From a virus: DNA of 43,394 nt. Both the position numbers and the translations under genes were made by a program. Below are positions 24,692 through 31,216 of the stretch, one piece after another. The stretch lies in the IMG/VR virus record IMGVR_UViG_3300045996_001007, positions 1 to 43,394 of that record. One strand, given 5' to 3'. A model generated the notes under the pieces. That model did no database searches, was not told the origin of the DNA, and saw nothing but the letters and a program-made list of their open reading frames with translations. Position 1 is the stretch's first letter. Each line of letters starts with the position of its first letter.

Positions 24692-24982
24692 TCATTTCGG
24701 GCCGCTTTCGTATGCGTCACGCATGACATCTGTTGTGTGGAGCCATTGTCTGAGGATATCGGTCATCTGGCGGTGGCCCTCAGCTATCACATCTTGAACG
24801 CCTTTCCCGGCGTTTCGAACCTCTATCGGGAAATCTGCGAGCTTATTATGGCTTTCGTCGTAGATGCCGAAAAACAGTCTCGCTCCCGCTCCTTGATCAT
24901 GAAGGACTACAAGTCCATCAAAACGGATGTAGGAATTGGTTAGGCCATCTGTGGGGACGAGGTGATCGGGAACATCGGCCAC
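24692..24982 (-). CDS. hypothetical protein (96 aa)
   Basis: It starts at GTG with a well-placed GGAG six bases upstream, which decides the start. The soluble protein has an N-terminal beta-rich half ('YIRFDGLVVLHDQGAGARLFFG') and a helical end ('GVQDVIAEGHRQMTDILRQWLHTTDV'). No known domain recognised. It lies between the lysis terminator and the ligase gene, at the border of the accessory block. Confidence 0.6.
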   Translation of the reverse strand: MADVPDHLVPTDGLTNSYIRFDGLVVLHDQGAGARLFFGIYDESHNKLADFPIEVRNAGKGVQDVIAEGHRQMTDILRQWLHTTDVMRDAYESGPK

Positions 24983-25036
24983 TGAAATCTCCTTTGAATT
25001 GAAAACTATGATTCTGTACTCGCCCGAATTATACCC

Positions 25037-25630
25037 TCAAAACTGATCCATCACCCGCGCAAACGCCGGATGCTTCCGGTTCTTGACCTTCACCCAATCG
25101 CAGGTCTTTGGCCGGTACCGTCGCTCGCGGTGCTTTGAGACCAGCCCTTCCAGCCCCATGCGGCAGGCGGCTTCGAACAGGCCGGGCCCGATCTCGCCGC
25201 CCTCGAACGGGGCGACGAAGATGCCCTGCGGGCGCCCCTTCAGCAATCGCTCGAGCTTTGCCTTGCGGTCGATCAGCGGCAGGTCCCGGAGATCTTCGCC
25301 GTCGACCGCAACTAGGTCGAAGGCGTAGAGCTGGGCCTCTTCGTTGTGCCGGTTGGAATGCAGGGCGTTGAAGTCGGAGATGCCCTGCACGTCGAGCACG
25401 CAGATTTCTCCGTCGATGACGAAGCGCTGCTGTTTCATCTTCAGCGCGGCCTCGACGATCCACGGGAAGCGCCACGTCCAGTCGAGCCCGGACCTCGAAT
25501 AGAGCTTCACGGCCTTGCCGTCGCGGACGATGCGCCCGCGGTAGCCGTCGTATTTGACCTCATGAATCCAGTCGGGGCCGGTCGGGACGGACTTGGCTAG
25601 GATGGGCTTGCAATATTCGAATTTGAACAT
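25037..25630 (-). CDS. ATP-dependent DNA ligase, catalytic domain only
   Basis: Nucleotidyltransferase motifs are in order: motif I 'EVKYDGYR' with the AMP-accepting Lys-26, motif III 'RFVIDGEI' (69-76), motif IV 'EGLVSKHR' (161-168) and motif V 'WVKVKNRKHP' (179-188). The protein stops at residue 197 and lacks the OB-fold that normally follows, although similar short LigD-type catalytic domains are common in Bradyrhizobium. It may seal nicks alone or with a partner supplying DNA binding. It lies in the cargo block, with a fragment of its own 5' region repeated at 26.0 kb. Confidence 0.85.
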   Translation of the reverse strand: MFKFEYCKPILAKSVPTGPDWIHEVKYDGYRGRIVRDGKAVKLYSRSGLDWTWRFPWIVEAALKMKQQRFVIDGEICVLDVQGISDFNALHSNRHNEEAQLYAFDLVAVDGEDLRDLPLIDRKAKLERLLKGRPQGIFVAPFEGGEIGPGLFEAACRMGLEGLVSKHRERRYRPKTCDWVKVKNRKHPAFARVMDQF

Positions 25631-25731
25631 GCCGCGAAGATAGGTGCCGCAGATGCCGATTGCGAATCCTAACTCGGCGGCTGCAGGCCGGAGGAGCGCC
25701 AGCTCCGAACGCTACGGCGGCGCCTCGGCAG

Positions 25732-25947
25732 TCAGGGCTCGGCGCGTCCCTCCAGAATGGCCTTGGTCTTGGCACGCACCCCTTGCAGGAGAGGAAACGG
25801 GCAGCCGAGCTCGCGCGCCTTGTTTTTCACCGTTGGCACCGATCGACGTAATGCCGCGGACGCGCGAAAGGCCGAGGCGCCCTGTTGCACCAGAGCCTTC
25901 AACTTCTCGCAATCTTCAGTTGTCCATTTGCGCTGATGATCTCGCAT
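25732..25947 (-). CDS. small helix-turn-helix-like DNA-binding protein (71 aa)
   Basis: The 71-residue product reads like a SANT/Myb-style or minimal HTH domain: 'KWTTEDCEKLKALVQQGASAFRASAALRRSVPTVKNKARELG', then a basic tail ('FPLLQGVRAKTKAILEGRAEP'). Proteins of this type are common in Bradyrhizobium and are annotated as hypothetical. Start ATG at 25947 was chosen because the domain begins right there; the open frame extends further upstream without similarity. Confidence 0.6.
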   Translation of the reverse strand: MRDHQRKWTTEDCEKLKALVQQGASAFRASAALRRSVPTVKNKARELGCPFPLLQGVRAKTKAILEGRAEP

Positions 25948-26001
25948 AGTAACTAACCGCACGACCCCGAACGGGTTCCTTGGGCGGCGCGCCGTTCTGA
26001 C

Positions 26002-26039
26002 AGCCGTCGTACTTGACCTCGTGAATCCAGTCGGGCCGG
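26002..26039 (-). pseudogene. short duplicated fragment of ATP-dependent DNA ligase
   Basis: About 38 bases match 25543-25580, inside the ligase gene, with two substitutions and one indel. On the minus strand one frame reads 'PDWIHEVKYDGCQ', the ligase motif-I region with Tyr replaced by Cys and the frame then lost. It is either a recombination scar or the relic of a second ligase gene. No full ORF remains. Confidence 0.6.
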
Positions 26040-26105
26040 ATTGCGGGGAAAAATTTGCGATTCCGCTGGAACGGCTGACGGCCCTCTGGCATTCACCGAT
26101 TTGTC

Positions 26106-26167
26106 GCCAGCCGCTTGGCGACACGAGGCGCATAAGGCCTCAGCTCCGGTCCCCCAGAGCTGAGGCC
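26106..26167. repeat. intergenic repeat with GGCCTCAGC hairpin, copy 1
   Basis: Begins with GCCAGCCGCTTGGCGACA and ends in a perfect 11-bp inverted repeat GGCCTCAGCTC/GAGCTGAGGCC (26136-26146 and 26157-26167) with a C-rich 10-base loop. The same two-part unit recurs at 28508-28572. Such units look like a dispersed host-type intergenic element. Confidence 0.65.
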
Positions 26168-26293
26168 CGCGTGCGAGAGGGCCAGAAAAAATCGCATCCC
26201 ACTTTATCGTTTGATATTGCACGGGTGGCCGCGTTTGGTAATTTTGTTCGTCCGGGGCGCATTTGTTTCATTTCGGAGCCATTTTCAGCCCGG

Positions 26294-26322
26294 GGGCCGC
26301 TGAGGGTTACAGCGGCCCTTTT
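26294..26322 (+). terminator. terminator-like hairpin in non-coding stretch
   Basis: A perfect 8-bp stem GGGCCGCT/AGCGGCCC with a nine-base loop (GAGGGTTAC) is followed by four T. No gene on this strand ends just upstream, so it may be a relic of a lost gene. Confidence 0.5.
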
Positions 26323-26500
26323 GATTTGTAGCTTCTGGTACTGGCCGAAATAGGCCACCCTCGTATGCAAAATAGGCCACTCCTCAATGGCGGGAACAAG
26401 TGGCAATCTCTGGCATTGGGTCCTCTCCCCGGAGGGAGGACCATCAAAAGCAAGTGGTACGGTCTTGCACTATAGCCCCTGTGCGAAGACTGGAATTTAG

Positions 26501-26550
26501 ACGGCCTCAGCGCACCCCAGCTTCCCCAAGCCCCCCAGCGCTGAGGCCGT
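26501..26550. repeat. intergenic repeat with GGCCTCAGC hairpin, copy 2
   Basis: A perfect 13-bp inverted repeat ACGGCCTCAGCGC/GCGCTGAGGCCGT with a 24-base C-rich loop, followed by TTCTTT. Shares the GGCCTCAGC/GCTGAGGCC arms and C-run loop with copies 1 and 3, but lacks their upstream 'GCCAGCCGC' part. Confidence 0.6.
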
Positions 26551-26805
26551 TTCTTTGCCACTCGCGGAATCAAAACAGGCCAGCCGAGCGTGGCGATTGG
26601 CTGCTTAGGAACCCTTTCAGCCTGAAAATATTGAACCTCGGGTCGCGAAAACTGGTACTGTCCGTATTTAACCCCAAGTGTCCTAAGTAGAATCCAGGGG
26701 TGTCCTAATTCGAAATTAACCAGTTACTCGCTGCCTGCCTCTGTTGATTCCGGGGATTGCCATGTTTGAGATTGACGAGCTTTGGAACCGGCCTCAGATT
26801 GAGGT

Positions 26806-26982
26806 ATGGGCCAGGCTGAACGTCCGAAGTGCCCCGACTGTGGGGCATTCTTGATCCTCGCATTGCCGCCCGGCGGCAAAGGCAAGCGCACCATGCAGTG
26901 CCTGGATTGCGACCGCCCTGATCCCCTCAAAACAGAACAAGCCAAGGGCTGGCTCAAGAGTGAGCTACAGCCGCCGAAATAG
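26806..26982 (+). CDS. zinc-ribbon protein (58 aa)
   Basis: A short gene whose product has two CxxC knuckles: 'KCPDCGAF' and 'QCLDCDRPDP', separated by a Gly-rich turn ('PPGGKGKRTM'), then a helix ('EQAKGWLKSEL'). This is a classic rubredoxin-like zinc ribbon and a type abundant in Bradyrhizobium genomes. It probably binds nucleic acid or a protein partner. Start ATG was chosen because family proteins begin just before the first knuckle. The GAGG upstream is very close. Confidence 0.65.
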   Translation: MGQAERPKCPDCGAFLILALPPGGKGKRTMQCLDCDRPDPLKTEQAKGWLKSELQPPK

Positions 26983-27171
26983 GATTCGCCGCGACCGAAC
27001 AATTCGGTGCTGGCCTGTTTCCGACCTCAGTGGCCGGTTTTAAAATTAACAGTGGCCTAATTTGATTAGGAACATCGGGCCGTAGGGTTTATTGGTCCCC
27101 ATCGCCGCCACGATTCTGGCATCGGCGCCCGAGAGACAGCGCGCGCTCCCGCCCAACCACGGAGCGCTTCC

Positions 27172-27417
27172 GTGCCTGTATACTTTTTCGATCTCATCAT
27201 CGCTGGCGACCTAGCTCCCGACGAAGAGGGAACCGAACTGTCTTCCATGGACGATGTGCAAAACGAAGCGGCGTACGCTTTAGCTGACATGCTTAGAGAC
27301 GATGTGCGAGCGACCATGGGCAATCCATGCGCCCGGCACCTGTCCATTCTTGTCCGCGATAGCCAAGGTCCGGTGCTCGAAGCGAAGTACTCATTCGAGG
27401 TTGCCCGGCTGCAATAA
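27172..27417 (+). CDS. DUF6894-like host-type protein (81 aa)
   Basis: GTG start with GGAG eight bases upstream. 'MPVYFFDLIIAGDLAPDEEGTEL' and 'DDVQNEAAYALADMLRDDV' fit the DUF6894 family, very common and multicopy in Bradyrhizobium and relatives, of unknown role. It is followed at once by a GC-rich hairpin that overlaps the stop. It is unusual in phage and supports a host origin for this block. Confidence 0.75.
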   Translation: MPVYFFDLIIAGDLAPDEEGTELSSMDDVQNEAAYALADMLRDDVRATMGNPCARHLSILVRDSQGPVLEAKYSFEVARLQ

Positions 27418-27438
27418 GGCCGCCTCAGTCGGCGGCCT
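27417..27438. repeat. GGCCGCC hairpin, copy A (downstream of DUF6894 gene)
   Basis: Perfect stem AGGCCGCC/GGCGGCCT with loop TCAGTC, followed by CTTT. Its first A is the last base of the TAA stop. Near-identical to copy B at 27581. Could act as an intrinsic terminator of moderate strength. Confidence 0.6.
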
Positions 27439-27479
27439 CTTTGGCCTTTACGTTTGCCGACATTCGGGGAAATTGCTGC

Positions 27480-27581
27480 GTGACGTGCTGGGAATATACA
27501 AAGCTGATCGCGCTCGGGATTTCGATATCCATCGCGACGACAATTGCCACCGCCGCTCTATGGTGGTGGCTAACGAAGTAA
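27480..27581 (+). CDS. micro membrane protein (33 aa)
   Basis: GTG start preceded by CGGGGA. The peptide is a single hydrophobic helix ending in three tryptophans ('LIALGISISIATTIATAALWWWLTK'). It lies exactly between two copies of the same GGCCGCC hairpin, and its TAA overlaps the first base of the second. This placement suggests a small stand-alone transcription unit. Confidence 0.45.
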   Translation: MTCWEYTKLIALGISISIATTIATAALWWWLTK

Positions 27582-27607
27582 GGCCGCCTCAGTTGGCGGC
27601 CTCTTTC
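27581..27607. repeat. GGCCGCC hairpin, copy B
   Basis: AGGCCGCC/GGCGGCCT stem with loop TCAGTT, then CTCTTTCATTT. Differs from copy A in one loop base. Like copy A it overlaps the stop codon of the gene before it. Confidence 0.6.
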
Positions 27608-27713
27608 ATTTAAGAACGCAGTGTGCCCGTCGTGTTACACGCGCCAATGGCGGAATCGAATAGCTTTGCACCGCAGCGTTAAGCTACCTCTTCGCTGCAT
27701 CATCCTGAGAGAG

Positions 27714-27743
27714 GCCCCGTTCGAGCGAGCACTCGGACGGGGC
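27714..27743. repeat. GC-rich inverted repeat
   Basis: A 12-bp stem GCCCCGTTCGAG/CTCGGACGGGGC with one G-U pair and a six-base loop. It lies just past the stop of the minus-strand Pro-rich gene and could stabilise its 3' end. No T-run. Confidence 0.4.
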
Positions 27744-27752
27744 ATTCTGTTG

Positions 27753-27866
27753 CTAATCTTCTGGCCGGGCTGGTTGCTGGGGTCGTGCCGGTTCCGGTTG
27801 CCTCGGTGGCTCGGGAGGCCGCGGTGGCTCGGGCTGTCTTGGAGGCTCCGGCTTGCGCGGCGGCAT
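27753..27866 (-). CDS. proline-rich repeat micro-protein (37 aa)
   Basis: The peptide is almost entirely a Pro-Glu-Pro-Pro-Arg repeat ('RKPEPPRQPEPPRPPEPPRQ', then 'PEPARPQQPARPED'). Similar short PEPPR proteins occur in Bradyrhizobium. No fold expected. The repeat unit could arise from slippage, so coding status is moderate. Confidence 0.5.
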   Translation of the reverse strand: MPPRKPEPPRQPEPPRPPEPPRQPEPARPQQPARPED

Positions 27867-27879
27867 GACATGCAGACCT

Positions 27880-28074
27880 CTACACCGAACCAGAAAATGC
27901 GACTTTCAATGCCAATGTGATAATCCAGGCGAGTAGGCCTGCAATGATCGCTATCAAAAAATCTTCGCGACTATGAGGACCGAGGCCTCTCATTTTTTCG
28001 ACCGTCGTCCGATTTCTTCTGACCGGCCTAGTGATCCGTTCATCACTGCCCCCCTTATGGTAGCGCGCAGCCAT
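27880..28074 (-). CDS. single-pass membrane protein, host type (64 aa)
   Basis: A basic N-terminal half ('RITRPVRRNRTTVEKMRGLGPHSRED', here cut into shorter parts: 'RITRPVRRNRTT', 'VEKMRGLGPHSRED') is followed by one hydrophobic helix ('FLIAIIAGLLAWIITLALKVAF'). The frame stays open upstream with plausible residues but no start, so the N-terminus may be shortened relative to host relatives. Function unknown. Confidence 0.5.
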   Translation of the reverse strand: MAARYHKGGSDERITRPVRRNRTTVEKMRGLGPHSREDFLIAIIAGLLAWIITLALKVAFSGSV

Positions 28075-28187
28075 TTCGTCCAGCGGCGCGTTTTGAATGG
28101 TGCCCAGGGAGTCGTCATTTTCCCTTCACCTTCAGCCCGCGCTCGACCTTCCGGCCGACGAACAGCGCGGCGGCTCTGCCATTGCAG

Positions 28188-28400
28188 TTATCGCTTCAAT
28201 CCTGGTGAGCGTAACCACTCGCTCATGTGCGCACCGGTCTCCGCCTGCTGTGACCTGCGGATCACGTCATCCCGGGCGGCGCCATGGGGTAGGGTTTCGG
28301 CTTCCGCGCGGAGGCACTTAGCCAATTTGGCGAGGCGGTCTTCCAGAAGATCGGAATGTTTGATGCTGCGGCGGATCTGCATGTTATTGCTCGCGTTCAA
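28188..28400 (-). CDS. hypothetical helical protein, host type (70 aa)
   Basis: A charged two-helix protein ('LEDRLAKLAKCLRAEAETL', 'ARDDVIRRSQQAETGAHMSEWL') of a kind frequent in Bradyrhizobium. The first ATG gives 70 residues; an alternative ATG six residues on would also work. No function known. Confidence 0.55.
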   Translation of the reverse strand: MNASNNMQIRRSIKHSDLLEDRLAKLAKCLRAEAETLPHGAARDDVIRRSQQAETGAHMSEWLRSPGLKR

Positions 28401-28507
28401 AGCCCGAATTCAGAACGCTGCTCGGGAGGGTAATGTTTCGCCCGCGGAACCGGCTTTGACAAAACTTCGCCGGAACATTTGTGCCTCAGCCACGTTTGGG
28501 AGCGTCG

Positions 28508-28572
28508 CCAGCCGCATGGCGACATCAAGCGAAGGGCCTCAGCTCCCCTGGTCCCCCCAAGAGCTGAGGCCC
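28508..28572. repeat. intergenic repeat with GGCCTCAGC hairpin, copy 3
   Basis: Contains GCCAGCCGCATGGCGACA, then a perfect 12-bp inverted repeat GGGCCTCAGCTC/GAGCTGAGGCCC (28534-28545, 28561-28572) around a 15-base C-rich loop. It matches copy 1 in both halves, so the repeat unit is about 65 bases, not only the hairpin. Confidence 0.65.
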
Positions 28573-28590
28573 CGTTCGCAGGGGCGGGGC

Positions 28591-28683
28591 ATGTATCTGG
28601 TGTTCACGGGCATGGTGGTGCTGGTGCTTGCGATCGGCTTGGCCGTCGTGCTGATCCGCTACGGGGCGCGAATTCGGACCTAG
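28591..28683 (+). CDS. micro membrane protein (30 aa)
   Basis: One hydrophobic helix ('MYLVFTGMVVLVLAIGLAVV', then 'LIRYGARIRT'). The sequence upstream (GGGGCGGGGC) is purine-rich. Its TAG forms the palindrome CTAG (28680-28683) with the stop of the opposing gene. It lies just after repeat copy 3. Confidence 0.45.
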   Translation: MYLVFTGMVVLVLAIGLAVVLIRYGARIRT

Positions 28684-29027
28684 ACTAGGCGCAGCTGGGC
28701 GCGGTCTTGGCTTTCCCGCTCGTGCCGGCCGACGAATTCTTGCAGGCACTCCGGCAGGTCGCTCAGCTGCAGATCGGCCCGCCGGCGCAGCTCGTGCGCG
28801 ATATCGTCGGAGACGTCCTTGGACCAGCCTTCGGCGGTGTTGAAGGCCACGACCCGCACTGGGTTGCCGTACTGGCATTCTAGCAGGTCGGTGATGACCG
28901 TTTCGAGGTCGGTGGTCTGCGCGTCGGCTTCCCGCCAGACCTCGCCGAGCCGTCCGAGGTTGTCCATCACCAAATAGACAGTCTGCTCGTCATCGCGGGG
29001 AACGATCGACGGCGTCCAGGTACTCAT
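28680..29027 (-). CDS. hypothetical acidic protein, host type (115 aa)
   Basis: Start at 29027 ('MSTWTPSIVPRDDEQTVYLV') was selected over an upstream in-frame ATG because the upstream part lacks coding character. The protein looks globular ('LGEVWREADAQTTDLETVITDLL', 'PVRVVAFNTAEGWSKDVSDDIA'), a type conserved in Bradyrhizobium without known function. Convergent with the micro-ORF at 28591 through a shared CTAG. Confidence 0.65.
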   Translation of the reverse strand: MSTWTPSIVPRDDEQTVYLVMDNLGRLGEVWREADAQTTDLETVITDLLECQYGNPVRVVAFNTAEGWSKDVSDDIAHELRRRADLQLSDLPECLQEFVGRHERESQDRAQLRLV

Positions 29028-29082
29028 CAACGCAACTCCACAAACGAACCGGGATTCAAGCGGCACGCGGCCGAAATGGTTC

Positions 29083-29466
29083 CTAGCCTTGATCGGGCTC
29101 AAAGCCGGACGGCATCCTCGGCGGCTCGCCATCGTCGGTCCGGTTGCAGTGCGGACACGGCGCGCCGGCCGCGCCACAGCTGCAGGCGTGCAGCCCTTCC
29201 CACGGCTGGTCTGGATGTTCCTCGCATACCCAGCCGGTGCCGTCGCAGTTCGGGCAGGTGTGTTCCAGCTTGTCGCGCTCGGTGCGGGCCAAGGCTCTCG
29301 CGGCCTCCAGCGCTTGGTCCTGCGTCAGGGCGTCCGGCTGCAGCCTCCGGCCCGCGATGTCATCCCAATAGAAGAACTTGTGGCCGCCCGGCCAGCGCAC
29401 CTCGAAACTGCCGGCGTCGGGGATGACGCTGTGGCGGATGATGCGGACGGGGTCGTCTTCAGCCAT
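29083..29466 (-). CDS. cysteine-rich zinc-finger-like protein (127 aa)
   Basis: The N-terminal half looks like a beta fold ('SFEVRWPGGHKFFYWDDIAGRR'). The C-terminal half carries a DnaJ-like cysteine pattern: 'CPNCDGTGWVC', 'HACSC' and 'CPHCN', suggesting two zinc sites. A role in DNA or protein interaction is plausible. It is the first of several Cys-rich small proteins in the leftward run. Confidence 0.65.
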   Translation of the reverse strand: MAEDDPVRIIRHSVIPDAGSFEVRWPGGHKFFYWDDIAGRRLQPDALTQDQALEAARALARTERDKLEHTCPNCDGTGWVCEEHPDQPWEGLHACSCGAAGAPCPHCNRTDDGEPPRMPSGFEPDQG

Positions 29467-29528
29467 CCCGGCATTTTAGCGGAGCGGCCGGCGCGCTCAA
29501 GATGCTTGGCCAGGATCGGGGAGGCAAA

Positions 29529-29783
29529 CTAGGTCGTTGTTCTCGGTACGATAGGGGCGGGCTTGATCTTGCCGGGATAGAGTTCACCAGCGACTTTCTC
29601 GGCCTGCATAGCTAAATCAAGCTTGCCCATTCGACGCAGGGCGCCGCCGATCTGGTAAAGAGTATCGCAGCAATCTCTTTCTGAAAGAGATTGCCAGTCC
29701 ACCTTTTTCCCATCGGTTTCCAGTTGTTCAATATAGGCTCTGATTTGATCGAGACCCTGAGCCACGCTGATACTTTGGATCAT
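29529..29783 (-). CDS. hypothetical protein (84 aa)
   Basis: The ATG at 29783 has GGAGG at ideal distance and overlaps the TGA of the next gene upstream (ATGA). The product is helical ('SVAQGLDQIRAYIEQLETDG', 'CDTLYQIGGALRRMGKLDLAMQ') and looks like a small TPR-like or adaptor fold. Unknown function; last coupled gene of this part of the leftward operon. Confidence 0.65.
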   Translation of the reverse strand: MIQSISVAQGLDQIRAYIEQLETDGKKVDWQSLSERDCCDTLYQIGGALRRMGKLDLAMQAEKVAGELYPGKIKPAPIVPRTTT

Positions 29784-29932
29784 TTTTCCTCCTCGGTGAG
29801 GCAGCTCTCGCAAACGAATTCGCCGCCCTCGTCGTCTTCGTAGAATGAGGACTTGGTGTTGCATCGAACGCAGCGAAGGGCTTGCGGCACGCCATCGTCA
29901 GGGCTGCGGGTTTTCCAAGTGTCGTAGGTCAC
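29780..29932 (-). CDS. zinc-ribbon micro-protein (50 aa)
   Basis: GTG start with AGGAG six bases upstream; its stop overlaps the next start. Two CxxC knuckles are clear: 'RCVRCNTKSSF' and 'FVCESCLTEEEK', separated by an acidic loop ('YEDDEGGE'). A compact zinc ribbon, typical of phage small regulators. Coupling strongly supports it as a gene. Confidence 0.7.
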   Translation of the reverse strand: MTYDTWKTRSPDDGVPQALRCVRCNTKSSFYEDDEGGEFVCESCLTEEEK

Positions 29933-29953
29933 GGATGTCTCCTATGTGTTCGG

Positions 29954-30124
29954 TCACGCCATCAAAACGCAGGCGATGAACCCAAAAAAACAAACCTGAA
30001 CGGTCGGCGTCCATGGCCAGTACCAACCGATGTCGGAGCCGTAGTCTCTTCCGCCATCCAGGGAGTTGATGCGGTGGACAGCGATCAACAACAGAACGAG
30101 AAGTAGTCCGGCGACGTAGATCAT
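29954..30124 (-). CDS. small two-pass membrane protein (56 aa)
   Basis: ATG at 30124 follows GGAGG. Two hydrophobic helices ('VAGLLLVLLLIAVHRI' and 'TVQVCFFGFIACVLMA') flank a Gly/Trp-rich loop ('GSDIGWYWPW'). Function unknown. An upstream in-frame ATG would overlap the gene before. Confidence 0.6.
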   Translation of the reverse strand: MIYVAGLLLVLLLIAVHRINSLDGGRDYGSDIGWYWPWTPTVQVCFFGFIACVLMA

Positions 30125-30150
30125 TTTGCCTCCACGATGTTCGCTTATAA

Positions 30151-30261
30151 CTACCGCAGCCAATTCAACAGGAGCCGCCGCCACCAGGATATCCGGCGGC
30201 CGGGGCGGTAGGCGTAATGGTCATATTGTGGGTCGTTCGTAATTCTATCCACGTCGATCAT
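30151..30261 (-). CDS. small basic protein (36 aa)
   Basis: It starts 17 bases inside the upstream gene. The peptide has an acidic start ('MIDVDRITNDPQYDHYAY') and a basic, Trp-rich end ('RPGRRISWWRRLLLNWLR'), suggesting membrane or nucleic-acid binding. Supported by overlap rather than by similarity. Confidence 0.5.
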   Translation of the reverse strand: MIDVDRITNDPQYDHYAYRPGRRISWWRRLLLNWLR

Positions 30262-30403
30262 CGGACTTGGCCCTTTCTGTCAGGTAGTGGACTGTAAAGG
30301 CAATGGCGCCCTGCGGACTCCGAAATTCCCTGTCGGTTTCAGCTATGTATGCTTCCCAAATCTCGTTGGGGTCTACGCTCGGCATCGTCAGTTTCTTTTT
30401 CAT
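30245..30403 (-). CDS. hypothetical protein (52 aa)
   Basis: The product is hydrophilic ('LTMPSVDPNEIWEAYIAE', 'GAIAFTVHYLTERAKSDD') with no cysteines or membrane segment. It overlaps the downstream gene and follows another leftward gene by 16 bases. No family recognised. Confidence 0.55.
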   Translation of the reverse strand: MKKKLTMPSVDPNEIWEAYIAETDREFRSPQGAIAFTVHYLTERAKSDDRRG

Positions 30404-30419
30404 GCTCACGTCCTGTTTA

Positions 30420-30629
30420 TCACTGGGTATAAGCGTTTATGGCGGCGACAATCATTTCAGCGTTAACCCACGATGGGGTGCCATCGCCTTCCTCGCCTAC
30501 CTGGTAGCCGCGCGTTAGAACGCAGACCTCCCCACCTTCGGCGTCAACTATCGAGCATGAGTTTGTCCAATGGCGGCCCGCCGATTCTCGGTCAACCCGC
30601 CAAGGTCTCGGAGCCAGATATTTCGACAT
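30420..30629 (-). CDS. hypothetical phage protein (69 aa)
   Basis: A soluble protein of a kind seen in many alphaproteobacterial phages: 'PWRVDRESAGRHWTNSCSIVDAEG' and the ending 'WVNAEMIVAAINAY' (an 'aanaqlIvaAvN'-like tail found in short phage proteins). Role unknown. Confidence 0.65.
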   Translation of the reverse strand: MSKYLAPRPWRVDRESAGRHWTNSCSIVDAEGGEVCVLTRGYQVGEEGDGTPSWVNAEMIVAAINAYTQ

Positions 30630-30647
30630 CGGTCTAAAACTCCCTGC

Positions 30648-30914
30648 TCAACAGTGCGAGTGTGCGGCGCGCATCCGACGGTATTCTGCCTCAATACGGT
30701 CCTGCTGCCGCTTCTTGAAGTCCCAATAATCGCGGTGCCGGTCGTCATAGTCTGGCTGTTCGACCCCCACAGCCTTCCATCGCGCTAAGTGCGTTTTAGC
30801 ACCCCAAGTACCTTTAGTATGGTTGCGGCTGACGCAGCTATATCCAACCTTAGCCCCGCAGAGTGGGCACTCCGCATTAAGCGGCAATCGATCGGCTTCA
30901 ATGGCCCCTGGCAT
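30648..30914 (-). CDS. zinc-finger phage protein (88 aa)
   Basis: Start at 30914 is set by GAGGAG seven bases upstream. The N-terminal half has the pattern of the phage zinc-finger DNA-binding domain: 'AECPLCGAKVGYSCVSR' followed by 'GTWGAKTHLARW', with Cys, Cys, Cys and His ligands. The C-terminal half is a charged helix ('FKKRQQDRIEAEYRRMRAAH'). Probably a small DNA-binding accessory protein. Confidence 0.7.
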   Translation of the reverse strand: MPGAIEADRLPLNAECPLCGAKVGYSCVSRNHTKGTWGAKTHLARWKAVGVEQPDYDDRHRDYWDFKKRQQDRIEAEYRRMRAAHSHC

Positions 30915-30925
30915 CAGACATCTCC

Positions 30926-31216
30926 TCAAGAGTGGGGAGGCGGATTGAACCGATGCTTGAGGGAGTCCGGAACAATCCCGGTCGCAAGCATGGCGTCATA
31001 GTCGTCGATCTCTTTGAGGTTGGCCGGTGGTGAGGCTAAGGCCTCCTCCACAATCGCCCGTATCTCGGCCGCGAAGCTTCTGTCATTCTGCTTCGCGCGC
31101 TTTGTGATGGCCTCGATTGTTTTCGGGTCGAAGCCGATCTGCACGCGCGGGCGCGCGTAGCCGCCTCCGGTCGCGCCCTTGGCATCCTTGCGGTGTGGAT
31201 GGTCGCCCTTGGCCAT
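30926..31216 (-). CDS. ribbon-helix-helix (Arc-type) DNA-binding protein
   Basis: The 96-residue product has the RHH core 'PRVQIGFDPKTIEAITKRAKQNDRSFAAEIRAIVEEAL', here in parts: strand 'RVQIGF', helix 1 'KTIEAITKRAKQN', helix 2 'SFAAEIRAIVEEAL'. A basic, Gly-rich N-terminus ('HPHRKDAKGATGGGY') precedes it. Arc-like proteins repress phage promoters. Start overlaps the stop of the gene upstream (TAATG). Confidence 0.75.
   Translation of the reverse strand: MAKGDHPHRKDAKGATGGGYARPRVQIGFDPKTIEAITKRAKQNDRSFAAEIRAIVEEALASPPANLKEIDDYDAMLATGIVPDSLKHRFNPPPHS

Larger units (their letters stand above)
25948..26805. other. 858-base stretch without a supported gene
   Basis: No convincing coding sequence on either strand. 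It contains a remnant copy of ligase sequence (about 26002-26039), GGCCTCAGC-type hairpins at 26136-26167 and 26501-26550, a terminator-like hairpin at 26294-26322, a hairpin GGTCCTC...GAGGACC at 26419-26442, and a short direct repeat 'AAATAGGCCAC' around 26348 and 26366. Composition and structure suggest degenerate, formerly mobile or host-derived sequence. Confidence 0.6.

Noticed and set aside
26140-26690. Open frames of 88-96 codons in the 26.1-26.7 kb stretch
   Set aside because: They run through hairpin repeats and show no domain, ribosome site or coupling, so they are treated as non-coding.
28013-28118. Short minus-strand ORF overlapping the membrane protein at 27880-28074
   Set aside because: Alternative frame of the same DNA with an unremarkable basic sequence; the other frame contains a proper membrane helix.
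27973-28590. Long plus-strand open frame upstream of the micro-ORF at 28591
   Set aside because: Runs opposite to two host-type minus-strand genes and across repeat copy 3; composition is that of a shadow frame. Only its last 31 codons look like a gene.
24600-29500. Host chromosome flanking an integrated prophage
   Set aside because: The block is host-like in content but lies between the lysis cassette and the leftward phage operon, with no chromosomal housekeeping gene and no attachment-site duplication that I can see. Better read as cargo.
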